Notes under the pieces: generated by a model
What the model was told of the DNA's origin: nothing
The model's database searches: none
Seen by the model: the letters and a program-made list of their open reading frames with translations, nothing else
Origin: Lachnospiraceae bacterium UBA7196
GTDB taxonomy: Bacteria > Bacillota > Clostridia > Lachnospirales > Lachnospiraceae
Length of the DNA: 64,000 bases
Assembly: GCA_002490835.1 (NCBI GenBank)
Contig: DKUU01000006.1
Span: 62,001-126,000 of the forward strand
Direction of reading: 5' to 3'
Shown here: positions 36,903-44,486 of the stretch, piece by piece
Layout: every line of letters starts with the position of its first letter
Position numbering within the stretch: the stretch's first letter is position 1
Program-made: the position numbers and the translations under genes

Positions 36903-37082
36903 TCAGTCAACTGCAATGATCTCTTTTTTGTTGTATGTGCCGCATTTCTTACACACTCTGTGGGGCACCATCAGCGCGCCACACTTGCTGCATTTCACCA
37001 ATGTGGGAGCAGTCATCTTCCAATTTGCTCTCCTCTTGTCTCTTCTACCCTTAGAAGATTTGTTTTTCGGACAAATAGACAT
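36903..37082 (-). CDS. rpmF: 50S ribosomal protein L32
   Basis: 59 residues. Starts MSICPKNKSSKGRRDKRRAN and carries the zinc-ribbon pattern CSKCGALMVPHRVCKKCG with all four cysteines, the zinc-binding form. ATG 37082 has GGAGG seven bases upstream; the GTG two codons earlier is rejected. It overlaps closely with the yceD stop. Confidence 0.97.
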   Translation of the reverse strand: MSICPKNKSSKGRRDKRRANWKMTAPTLVKCSKCGALMVPHRVCKKCGTYNKKEIIAVD

Positions 37083-37084
37083 CG

Positions 37085-37609
37085 TCACACCTCCCTTTCC
37101 GCTTCAAAAATATCTTTGATCGCCGCCATTCTGGGATCGGGCACGAAATGATCGCAATCGCACGTTCCCTCGTTTAAATCCCTGCCGCATGTGGGACAGA
37201 TTCCCTTACAATCCGGCTTACACAGGATCTTCATAGGCCAGCTTGTCACTATCTCACTGATCAGTAAGTCCTCTACGTCAAGCGTGAAACCGTCCATGAA
37301 AGGCTGTTCCTCATAGACTGCCGGATCGGCCGCCGCATCCGGCGCCCACACCTCTCTGGTAAAGCAAAGCGCTATCTCCTGCTCCACGGGCTTTAAACAC
37401 CTGTCGCAGCCCGCCGTGAAGACAAAAGCCGCTTTGGCATCGATCCTCGCCTTCCCCTTTCCCGTGTTTGTGAAAACGAAGGAAACCGGTGACAGCGCAT
37501 GTCCCGGATAGGTCTCGCCGCCGACTGAGACTTCCGTAATCTGTGTCTCCACCTGCGTCTCGACGACTTTTTCTTCGTTTATCAGGGTTTCGGTCAGGTT
37601 CAAAAACAT
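37085..37609 (-). CDS. yceD: YceD family (DUF177) protein
   Basis: 174 residues. The C-terminal half has the family's cysteine pattern (CKPDCKGICPTCGRDLN, then CDCD), a probable metal site, and CDRCLKPVEQ in the middle. YceD is linked to 23S rRNA accumulation and nearly always precedes rpmF, as here. First gene behind the perfect-consensus promoter. Confidence 0.93.
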   Translation of the reverse strand: MFLNLTETLINEEKVVETQVETQITEVSVGGETYPGHALSPVSFVFTNTGKGKARIDAKAAFVFTAGCDRCLKPVEQEIALCFTREVWAPDAAADPAVYEEQPFMDGFTLDVEDLLISEIVTSWPMKILCKPDCKGICPTCGRDLNEGTCDCDHFVPDPRMAAIKDIFEAEREV

Positions 37610-37635
37610 AGCAGACTCCCATTCATACGCAACCC

Positions 37636-37664
37636 ATTATACATAGGGTGTTCCGGTTTGTCAA
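37636..37664 (-). promoter_or_regulatory. Perfect-consensus promoter of the yceD-rpmF-plsX block
   Basis: Minus strand -35 TTGACA (37659-37664), 17-base spacer, -10 TATAAT (37636-37641): an exact vegetative sigma consensus. Expected +1 near 37629, about 20 bases before the yceD ATG. Confidence 0.92.
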
Positions 37665-37681
37665 CTGATATTTTTACAGCG

Positions 37682-37710
37682 TAGACGACAAAAAAGAATC
37701 ATGGTATAAT
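37682..37710 (+). promoter_or_regulatory. Promoter of the decarboxylase/ATP-grasp pair
   Basis: -35 TAGACG (37682-37687), 17-base spacer, -10 TATAAT (37705-37710). Back to back with the yceD promoter; the two -35 elements are 17 bases apart. Confidence 0.6.
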
Positions 37711-37747
37711 AAACGCAAATTGTTTTGGAAAGGTACGGTACTTTCTT

Positions 37748-38956
37748 ATGGAAGCGCTGCAGACCCCTTATTTTGTGATTGATGAAGATATCCTGTCCGG
37801 GTATTATCAGATGCTGACAGATTCGCTCAAAAGGAGCTGGGATAACTATCTGATCGGCTATTCCTTTAAGACAAACTCCCTGCCATGGCTGGTATCCTTT
37901 ATGAAAAAGAACGGCGCTTTTGCCGAGGTGGTTTCCGAAGATGAATATCTGCTTGCGCGCTACCTTGGCTACGATAACAGCGAGATCATTTATAATGGCC
38001 CTTATAAAAGCAAGACATCGTTTTGCAGTGTTTTGCTGTCAGGCGGCTATGTCAATCTGGATTCCCGCATGGAAATCGAATGGCTGGCCGACCTTGCTGC
38101 CGAACATCCGACGCAGACATTTTCCGTCGGCATACGGGCTAATTTTGATCTCGAAAAAATGTGTCCCGGCGAAACGACCATGGGTGAAGTCAGCGGCCGC
38201 TTCGGCTTCTGCTATGAGACCGGTAAATTTGCCGAAGCCCTGCGGACATTAAAACAGCTCTCCAATGTATCGGTCGTCGGCCTGCATCTGCATTCCAGCA
38301 GCAAATCCCGCAGTGTGGGCATCTTCCGCTCGATCGCGCAGATGGCATGCCGCATCGCCGAAGAATACCAACTGACGCTGTCGTATGTGGATCTGGGAGG
38401 CGGCTACTGCGGCGGCATGGAAGGAAGACCGGAGTATCCTGACTATTTCCCAGTTGTGGCAGAAGAATTATCACACTATTTCTCACCTGCCAAAACCAGA
38501 CTGATCGTAGAGCCGGGGATATCCCTGATCTCCAAGTGTACCACTTTTGTCACTTCCGTCTTTGATACCAGAGACATCAAGGGCAGCCGCTATGTGATGA
38601 CGGACGGCAGCCGTTTCAATATCGACGCTACCATGATCAAGACGGACCACCTGTTTCATGTGGAGTATGCGGCTCATGACATCACGAAACGGCCCGTGAG
38701 GGAGCAGCAGATCATCAGCGGTTATACCTGTATGGAATGCGACCGGATCTTTCTCTCAAAATATCAGCCCGAATACATCCCGGGAGACAGGATCATCTAT
38801 GAAAATGTGGGCGGCTATACGATGAGTTTAAATCCCCTGTTTATTCAATACTTTCCGCCTGTTTACCGCAAAAAGGACGGCGAATTGACACAGGTTCGCA
38901 GAAAATGGACGCCTGAGGACTATGTTCGGGGTTCTTTGTTTCATGTGAACGATTAA
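37748..38956 (+). CDS. PLP-dependent decarboxylase, alanine-racemase fold (Orn/DAP/Arg group IV)
   Basis: 402 residues. N-terminal barrel with the PLP lysine K41 in GYSFKTNSLPW, the conserved HLHSSSKS segment, the glycine loop VDLGGGYCGG and VEPGISLI; the C-terminal beta domain has the active-site cysteine region YTCMECDRI. Family members decarboxylate diaminopimelate, ornithine, arginine, carboxynorspermidine or carrier-bound glutamate. The sequence is too diverged to name a substrate. It is followed 21 bases later by an ATP-grasp gene, so the two probably form a small biosynthetic unit rather than the housekeeping lysA. RBS is poor (GGAAAGGTACGG, 10 bases off). Confidence 0.85.
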   Translation: MEALQTPYFVIDEDILSGYYQMLTDSLKRSWDNYLIGYSFKTNSLPWLVSFMKKNGAFAEVVSEDEYLLARYLGYDNSEIIYNGPYKSKTSFCSVLLSGGYVNLDSRMEIEWLADLAAEHPTQTFSVGIRANFDLEKMCPGETTMGEVSGRFGFCYETGKFAEALRTLKQLSNVSVVGLHLHSSSKSRSVGIFRSIAQMACRIAEEYQLTLSYVDLGGGYCGGMEGRPEYPDYFPVVAEELSHYFSPAKTRLIVEPGISLISKCTTFVTSVFDTRDIKGSRYVMTDGSRFNIDATMIKTDHLFHVEYAAHDITKRPVREQQIISGYTCMECDRIFLSKYQPEYIPGDRIIYENVGGYTMSLNPLFIQYFPPVYRKKDGELTQVRRKWTPEDYVRGSLFHVND

Positions 38957-38977
38957 AACAAAAAGATCGAGGTACTG

Positions 38978-39943
38978 ATGAATATTTTAATCTTAAGCTG
39001 CGGCGCCAGAAACAAGCTGGTGCAATATTTCAGGGAAAAAGATAACGGCATCAGCAAAGTGATCTGTGCGGATTGCAGCGTTTACGCGCCGGCTCTCTAT
39101 GAGGCGGACCGTCATTATCTCATTCCGCGTATGTCTTCGCCCGACTATACTGCTGCTATTTACTCGGTCTGTGAAAAGGAAAAGATAGACGCAGTGCTGC
39201 CTCTGCAGGAGGATGAACTCGCCCTGACCGCTTCTCTGAAAGAGCAGTATCAACAGGCCGGCGTAACGCCTATTGTCTCTTCTTTTGGCATGCTGGAACT
39301 GTGTCGGGATAAATATGCCTTTTATCAGCATTTGCAAAAAAACGATCTGCCCGCACTGATGACCTACCGGCAATTTTCTGACTTTCAGGCCGATTATCAG
39401 GCGAAAAAGGCAGACCTGCCCGTTTTTATCAAGCCTGTCCGCGGCTGCGGCAGCATCGGCATTCAAAAAGTAGAGAACATGGAACTTCTGGACGCGCTCT
39501 GCAAATACAGCGAGGAAGAAATGCTTATTCAGCAGCTTGCAGAGGGCGAAGAATACGGCGCAGATCTCTATGTCGATCTGCTTTCCCACAAACCCGTTTC
39601 AATCTTTGTTAAAAAGAAGCTGCGTATGCGCGCGGGTGAGACGGAAAAATCCGTCTCTGTCAAAGATCCCGTTTTATTCGATCTGATCAAAAAAACTGCC
39701 GCCACCCTGTCTCTGTCCGGTCCGATCGACATGGACATTTTCAAAGTAAACGGCAGCTATTATATCTCTGAGGTCAATCCCCGTTTTGGCGGCGGCTATC
39801 CGCACGCGCACGCCTGCGGTATGAATTTTCCAAAGCTCATTGCCGAAAACATCGCCGGCAGGGAAAATCCGGATACCATCGGCAATTACGAGGAAGGCGT
39901 CTGCATGTTGAAATACGCGGAACTGATGACGCTTAACATTTAA
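38978..39943 (+). CDS. ATP-grasp ligase (carbamoyl-phosphate-synthase-like)
   Basis: 321 residues. N-terminal pre-ATP-grasp domain (NILILSCGARNKLVQYF; IDAVLPLQEDELAL), then the ATP-grasp fold: VFIKPVRGCGSIGIQK, EEYGADLYVD and the metal-binding SEVNPRFGGGYPHAHACG. Such enzymes join a carboxylate to an amine or thiol via an acyl-phosphate. Paired with the PLP decarboxylase, it could activate an amino acid that is decarboxylated free or after ligation. Its last 11 bases overlap the end of the convergent DUF3021 gene. Confidence 0.87.
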   Translation: MNILILSCGARNKLVQYFREKDNGISKVICADCSVYAPALYEADRHYLIPRMSSPDYTAAIYSVCEKEKIDAVLPLQEDELALTASLKEQYQQAGVTPIVSSFGMLELCRDKYAFYQHLQKNDLPALMTYRQFSDFQADYQAKKADLPVFIKPVRGCGSIGIQKVENMELLDALCKYSEEEMLIQQLAEGEEYGADLYVDLLSHKPVSIFVKKKLRMRAGETEKSVSVKDPVLFDLIKKTAATLSLSGPIDMDIFKVNGSYYISEVNPRFGGGYPHAHACGMNFPKLIAENIAGRENPDTIGNYEEGVCMLKYAELMTLNI

Positions 39944-40385
39944 CTTCTATATTTTCCAGCTCTTTCAGCCTCTCATTGATCGCTCTGGCTTCCTTGCGGT
40001 TGAACAGATAAAATACGCACCACATCAGGGCGAACGTGACACAGGATATCAGAAATTCCAAAGCGAGATCCCCTCCCGTCTGCATGGGGATCCATGCCAG
40101 CCGGAAGGCTACGACGAAGAAGATACCGGTCCCGACAAAGAAATGAATACCCGCTTTTACGACCAGTGAAGGCCGCTCCCATACATATACGACGGATACC
40201 GAGCCGTAGCCGATCCCCACGAGCATCGAACCCAACGCGTGCTTTGGAAACTGTTCCAGTATGGTAAGCAGGAAATCCTTTCCCTGCAGATAGTACGCGA
40301 ACAGGCAAAAGAAGACAAAATAAGTGCAACCCCATGTAATGCCGCGCAGCAAAAATTTTAGGAATACTTTTACAGGATGTTTCAT
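39933..40385 (-). CDS. DUF3021 membrane protein, LytTR-linked (first LRS pair)
   Basis: 150 residues with four membrane segments (TYFVFFCLFAYYLQG, VGIGYGSVSVVYVWE, GTGIFFVVAFRLAWIP, FLISCVTFALMWCVFYLF) and a charged C-terminal tail. In streptococcal LytTR regulatory systems (HdrRM, BrsRM) such a protein holds the LytTR regulator inactive at the membrane. It overlaps the LytTR stop by four bases (ATGA), implying coupled translation. Confidence 0.85.
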   Translation of the reverse strand: MKHPVKVFLKFLLRGITWGCTYFVFFCLFAYYLQGKDFLLTILEQFPKHALGSMLVGIGYGSVSVVYVWERPSLVVKAGIHFFVGTGIFFVVAFRLAWIPMQTGGDLALEFLISCVTFALMWCVFYLFNRKEARAINERLKELENIEVKC

Positions 40386-40831
40386 GACAGTCCCAGCCTT
40401 TCTTTGAATGATTTTCGAAAACTTCTGGAAATATAATCTTCCATTCCGTTTTTCATGACCAGCTCCAGCGATCCGTTAAAACCTGCGGACACGTGGCTGA
40501 TCTGCCGGATATTAACGATCGAAGATTTAGATACCCTGACAAAGGCTTCTCCGAGAAGCTGATCCAGCTCATAGAGCGGTTTGTCCAGCCGGTATCTGTT
40601 TTTCAACTTATCATAACAGATCACTTCCCGCCCTTCCGTGCGGATCAATTCCAACCCCTCCGGTTCCAGAAAATATGTTTTTCCGTCCCTTACGGCGATA
40701 AGCGGCGGAGAATCCGCCCCCTCCCGCTCAAGGATGGAGATTGCCTCCGCGACCGCAGGGGACATCTGTCTCATATACAAAACGGCATGCGGGTCCGTAC
40801 ATGCCGCGTCGATATTGCACTCTACTCTCAT
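40382..40831 (-). CDS. LytTR-domain transcriptional regulator (first LRS pair)
   Basis: 149 residues. The N-terminal ~50 residues are of unknown fold; the LytTR DNA-binding domain covers ~55-149 (YFLEPEGLELIRTEGREVIC, then LLGEAFVRVSKSSIVNIRQI). No receiver domain, as in the LytTR regulatory systems. RBS AGGAAAGGAG. Divergent from an ABC-2 exporter, which it may control through the shared intergenic region. Confidence 0.92.
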   Translation of the reverse strand: MRVECNIDAACTDPHAVLYMRQMSPAVAEAISILEREGADSPPLIAVRDGKTYFLEPEGLELIRTEGREVICYDKLKNRYRLDKPLYELDQLLGEAFVRVSKSSIVNIRQISHVSAGFNGSLELVMKNGMEDYISRSFRKSFKERLGLS

Positions 40832-40896
40832 GGTGAAACTCCTTTCCTGTATTCCATCTTAACACATATTTCACAGATAGCGAGTGCATTTGGAAC

Positions 40897-40914
40897 GCGA
40901 ATTTCTACCACTTG
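40897..40914. promoter_or_regulatory. Motif shared with the second ABC operon (LytTR site candidate)
   Basis: GCGAATTTCTACCACTTG here and CGCAAATTTACCACTTAC upstream of the other ABC cassette (45481-45498, minus strand) match in sequence and in orientation relative to the gene they precede. Here it is 32 bases upstream of the -35. It also lies upstream of the divergent LytTR gene. Inferred binding site; not a proven LytTR consensus. Confidence 0.55.
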
Positions 40915-40946
40915 CGCACCGCAGGCTGCCGCTTTCCCATAAGACA

Positions 40947-40975
40947 TTGTATCCCCCAAGGCCGCGTGCTAGAAT
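40947..40975 (+). promoter_or_regulatory. Promoter of the first ABC-2 exporter operon
   Basis: -35 TTGTAT (40947-40952), 17-base spacer, -10 TAGAAT (40970-40975), ending about 37 bases before the ATPase start. Confidence 0.65.
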
Positions 40976-41012
40976 AACGCCAGTTTCAAACAAAAAGGAA
41001 GGGAGTTAACCT

Positions 41013-41786
41013 ATGTCTCAAATCATCGTACAGGCAGAGCGTCTTAATCTGTCTTACAAAAACATCCGCGCCGTGCAGGATGTGTCCTTTTCCGTAAAGG
41101 CGGGTGAAGTGCTGGCCGTCATCGGCGCAAACGGTTCCGGAAAAACATCCACGATCGAATGCGTGGAAGGCCTTCGCAAACCGGACAGCGGAACGGTACG
41201 GGTTTTCGACAAAGACCCTTGGACAAAACGGCGGGACGTCTACGCCAAGATCGGGATCCAGTTACAGGAAACGGAATATCCCGCAAAGATCCGGGTCGAA
41301 GAACTGTGCCGGCTGTATGCGGGCTTCTATGAGCGGCCCGCCGACTGGGAAGGGCTGCTGTCACAAATGAATCTGGAAGAAAAAAGAAAGCGCACGGTAA
41401 GCAAACTTTCCGGCGGCGAAAAGCAGCGCCTGTCGGTACTGCTGGCGCTGATGGGGCGGCCAAAACTCCTGATCTTAGACGAACTGACCACGGGGCTTGA
41501 TCCGGAAGTCCGTCAAAATATGTGGGAAACGTTCCGCACCATTCGGGAAAACGGCGTGGCCATCCTTTTAGTCTCACACTATCTGGATGAAGTCGAAGCC
41601 CTCGCCGACCGCATGCTCTATCTGGAAAAAGGCAGGCAGTTGTTTTTCGGTTCCCAGAAAGAATTCCGCGCGTGGGCAGAGGCGCGGATTGCTCCCGAAA
41701 ACCGGCGGGAAGGCTGTTCCCTTGAAGCACTCTATTTACAGATCGTTCCCAAAACAACAGGCATCACAATGGAGGGTATCTTATGA
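41013..41786 (+). CDS. ABC-2 exporter ATP-binding protein (first cassette)
   Basis: 257 residues. Walker A VIGANGSGKTSTIECVEG, signature LSGGEKQRLSVLLALMG, Walker B LLILDELTTGLDPEV, switch LLVSHYLDEVEAL. Walker B has Leu-Thr after the catalytic Glu in place of the usual Pro. RBS GGAAGGGAG. It overlaps its permease by four bases. Divergent from the first LytTR/DUF3021 pair, so probably its target. Substrate unknown (peptide or lipid-like antimicrobial plausible). Confidence 0.93.
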   Translation: MSQIIVQAERLNLSYKNIRAVQDVSFSVKAGEVLAVIGANGSGKTSTIECVEGLRKPDSGTVRVFDKDPWTKRRDVYAKIGIQLQETEYPAKIRVEELCRLYAGFYERPADWEGLLSQMNLEEKRKRTVSKLSGGEKQRLSVLLALMGRPKLLILDELTTGLDPEVRQNMWETFRTIRENGVAILLVSHYLDEVEALADRMLYLEKGRQLFFGSQKEFRAWAEARIAPENRREGCSLEALYLQIVPKTTGITMEGIL

Positions 41787-42550
41787 ATGCAATTACATGG
41801 AAACGTTTTTTATTCACCTGCAAGATAGAATTTATACTGATGGTACGGAATTTCTTCGGCTTTTTCTTTGGCCTGATCTTTCCTTTGATGATGTTAGTGC
41901 TGTTCGGCTCGATCTTCGGAAATCAGCCGGTCTCTCCCGACTCCGATCTGCGGATGATGGACCTCTCTATTCCGGGGTATGCCGTGATGGTGATGGGAGT
42001 CGCGGGGCTGATGTCATTTCCCCTGACTTTGGCGGAATGTAAAGAAAAAAAGATTTACAAACGGTTTGACGCTACCCCTGTGGGGAAAAAGCACATCATA
42101 CTGGCGCAGGTTACGGTAAATCTGCTCATGACGGTACTGGGAATCGCCATCCTTTTGACTGCCGGAAAGCTTCTCTATCAGCTTAGGATACAGGGCAGCG
42201 TGCTGTCAGTCGCTGCAGCCGCATTGCTCTCCATCGCGGCCATGTTTGCCATGGGCTTTCTGTTTACCGCCGTCGGAAAGGACGCGAAGCTCACCCATTT
42301 GCTCTGCTACCTGTTTTACTTTGTGATGCTCTTCCTCTCCGGCGCAACGGTACCAGCCATGCTCTTTCCCGACCAGATCCGTAAGCTGTCAAAGCTACTG
42401 CCCATGACCTATGCGGTCGATCTGATGCAGGGCGTTTTTTCCGGAGACAGCCTGACGATGCACAGTAAGGAACTGCTCGTTCTCGGCGGCATTTGCCTCC
42501 TATTTTACGGCGTGGGCGCCTTCTTATATGCGAAGAGGGACTGGACTTAA
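41783..42550 (+). CDS. ABC-2 exporter permease (first cassette)
   Basis: 255 residues, six membrane segments (ILMVRNFFGFFFGLIFPLMM, LFYFVMLFLSGATVPAMLFP, LLVLGGICLLFYGVGAFL) and the ABC-2 core motif CKEKKIYKRFDATPV. RBS GGAGGGTATCTT inside the ATPase gene. Its stop overlaps the convergent second DUF3021 gene by four bases. Confidence 0.92.
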   Translation: MNAITWKRFLFTCKIEFILMVRNFFGFFFGLIFPLMMLVLFGSIFGNQPVSPDSDLRMMDLSIPGYAVMVMGVAGLMSFPLTLAECKEKKIYKRFDATPVGKKHIILAQVTVNLLMTVLGIAILLTAGKLLYQLRIQGSVLSVAAAALLSIAAMFAMGFLFTAVGKDAKLTHLLCYLFYFVMLFLSGATVPAMLFPDQIRKLSKLLPMTYAVDLMQGVFSGDSLTMHSKELLVLGGICLLFYGVGAFLYAKRDWT

Positions 42551-42999
42551 ACAGTCCGTCCCTCTCCCGCCTGATATTCCCGCAATTTACTGTTGAGGCG
42601 CTCCGTCTCTTTCTTATGCCAGCTCCATACCACGGCGGATATAACGATAAAAACCGCCAGAATCCCCAGCGCCATCACTGCCGGCATCAGGAGGTTTCCT
42701 CTCTCGATCCACGTAAAACAATACCCGCCGCCCAGCACCACAACGTTGATGTACAGATAATGCAAAAATTTCCGGCACAGCATACTTCTGCGGCTGACCT
42801 CCCGATAGGGATGCAAAAGATTTCCCAGACTGCAGATAAAGGCGATCACCGGAATCTGCCACAGGATATCCACGCTGATCTGCGGGTCACCCGGCCAGAA
42901 TACTTTGATGTAAGCTGCGCTCACAAATACACTGCCCGTTGTCACCATACAGAAGGTCAGCAGGATTTCCCTGATTTTTCTTTTTATCGTTTCATACAT
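42547..42999 (-). CDS. DUF3021 membrane protein (second LRS pair)
   Basis: 150 residues, four membrane segments (LLTFCMVTTGSVFVSAAYI, DILWQIPVIAFICSLGNLL, YINVVVLGGGYCFTWI, VMALGILAVFIVISAVVW). Paralogous in layout to the first DUF3021 protein. The frame opens at ATG 43008, where the SD abuts the codon; ATG 42999 with AGAGG ten bases upstream is preferred, with modest certainty. It follows its LytTR partner by about 27 bases. Confidence 0.83.
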   Translation of the reverse strand: MYETIKRKIREILLTFCMVTTGSVFVSAAYIKVFWPGDPQISVDILWQIPVIAFICSLGNLLHPYREVSRRSMLCRKFLHYLYINVVVLGGGYCFTWIERGNLLMPAVMALGILAVFIVISAVVWSWHKKETERLNSKLREYQAGEGRTV

Positions 43000-43026
43000 A
43001 ATCTGCATCCTCTCTTTCGCAGGGTC

Positions 43027-43464
43027 TCACATGCCGAGCCGCTTTTTTAACACCGGCACATATTGTCTGGAAATGATGAGCCTCTCCCCGTTTTTCATCT
43101 GCGCCTCAAAGCGTCCGCCAAAATCCGGCGCAAACTGCTTCACCTTGGCAAGATTAATGATCACCGATTTCGAGGCGCGGAAAAAGTCTGTGCCTGCGTA
43201 CTCCTCCTCGATCTCATACAGTTTGTATTTGATCTCATATACGCCCTGCTCCAAATAAAGGAACACCTTGTTGTCCACAGCCTCAAAATAGTACACGTCC
43301 CCCGCGTCGATCTGCCTGATCTTATCGTTGTCCGTGACCGTAAATCTGCCGCGTCTTGTCTTTAATTGATGAATCACCCGAAGCAGCGCCTCATCCAGAT
43401 CCCGGCACCTGACGATGATCTCTTCCTCTTCTCCGGGCGCAATGTCCTGTATTGTTATCTTCAT
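43027..43464 (-). CDS. LytTR-domain transcriptional regulator (second LRS pair)
   Basis: 145 residues. N-terminal ~50 residues (MKITIQDIAPGEEEEIIVRC, RDLDEALLRVIHQLKTRRG) then a LytTR domain (DAGDVYYFEAVDNKVFLYLE, SKSVIINLAKVKQF). The frame extends 26 codons further, but ATG 43464 with GGTG upstream gives the sensible N-terminus. It lies downstream of the second ABC cassette on the same strand, so regulator and exporter may share a transcript. Confidence 0.9.
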   Translation of the reverse strand: MKITIQDIAPGEEEEIIVRCRDLDEALLRVIHQLKTRRGRFTVTDNDKIRQIDAGDVYYFEAVDNKVFLYLEQGVYEIKYKLYEIEEEYAGTDFFRASKSVIINLAKVKQFAPDFGGRFEAQMKNGERLIISRQYVPVLKKRLGM

Positions 43465-43543
43465 ATTTTCACCATTTCTGCGCTGCATTCCGCGCATAAA
43501 TTTCTTTCCTTGCAGCGGCATTATTTCATCTGCTCTGCACAAT

Positions 43544-43562
43544 ATTGACTTATATAGTCAAT
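43544..43562. promoter_or_regulatory. Perfect inverted repeat between the second permease and LytTR genes
   Basis: ATTGACT-TATAT-AGTCAAT, a 7-bp perfect repeat with a 5-base centre, abutting the permease stop. There is no T-tract, so it is more likely an operator, with TTGACT resembling a -35 on both strands, than a terminator. Confidence 0.45.
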
Positions 43563-44486
43563 CTATCGGTCCCTGCCTGCGCGCCGCATGCTGATTAGCG
43601 CAGACACTACGGTGATTCCTACTCCTAACAATACCACAAAAAGAAGCTGCGTGGAAACAGACAATATTTCCCCGTTTACGGATACGGTGATCCCCATGCC
43701 CTCGCTGTAGCCTTCCGCCACTGCCGCCGGCAGTCCCAAAAAAGTCTCAGTAAGCGCCTCCTGCACGCTCACCCTGCGCATCATGGAAGCGCCGTGCAGC
43801 ACGGGCAGAAGTTTCATGACGGTGCATACTTTTTCCGGCAGCATTTCCATGGAAAGATAGATACCCCCGAGAAAGCCAACCAGCGTCCCGCTCACCGTCA
43901 GCAGCCCGTTCCACGCACTGCTGCTGTGCACAAAAAGGGTGAACAGATAGGAAAGCGCCGCATAGAGGAAGCTGTTTGCCAGAATCATACCCGCAAGCGA
44001 AAGGCAGGTCTTTGCCGAAAGGCCACCGCCGTTTCCGTAAAGCAGCAGATTCCCGACAAGCAGCGTAAAAAGACTCATTCCAGCCCCGATGATCCAAGCG
44101 CTCATGATGTACCCCAGCGTGATCCGCGCCCTGCTCACCGGCGCGATATAAAAAGATGCCAGCTTTCCTTCCTCCTCATCGTGGATCAGATTGCCCATCA
44201 CCGTCATGGTCACCGTCACGCAATTGACTAAGAGGATTCCCGCCAGCGCCCACACCAAAACAAGATGGTCCGCGTTTGCGCGATCCGCTGCGGCATCCCG
44301 CGCACCTCCATACGTCTTTAGCAGCTCTACGATCGTATCGCTGTTCATATTTCCCAAAAATAATAACATCAGCGCCAGCACGATCAGCATCGACAGCAGG
44401 GAGAAAAACACTGCCCCCCTGTCCCGCAGAAAAATTTTCATATTTCTAAGTAGCAACGCACCCGTCGCATTCGCCTTATATTTCAT
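43563..44486 (-). CDS. ABC-2 exporter permease (second cassette)
   Basis: 307 residues, six membrane segments (RGAVFFSLLSMLIVLALMLL, LVLVWALAGILLVNCVTVTM, GMSLFTLLVGNLLLYG, STQLLFVVLLGVGITVVSAL) and the ABC-2 core DEEEGKLASFYIAPVSRARI. The open frame extends 32 codons upstream into the ATPase gene; ATG 44486 overlaps the ATPase stop by 11 bases and is chosen. Confidence 0.9.
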   Translation of the reverse strand: MKYKANATGALLLRNMKIFLRDRGAVFFSLLSMLIVLALMLLFLGNMNSDTIVELLKTYGGARDAAADRANADHLVLVWALAGILLVNCVTVTMTVMGNLIHDEEEGKLASFYIAPVSRARITLGYIMSAWIIGAGMSLFTLLVGNLLLYGNGGGLSAKTCLSLAGMILANSFLYAALSYLFTLFVHSSSAWNGLLTVSGTLVGFLGGIYLSMEMLPEKVCTVMKLLPVLHGASMMRRVSVQEALTETFLGLPAAVAEGYSEGMGITVSVNGEILSVSTQLLFVVLLGVGITVVSALISMRRAGRDR

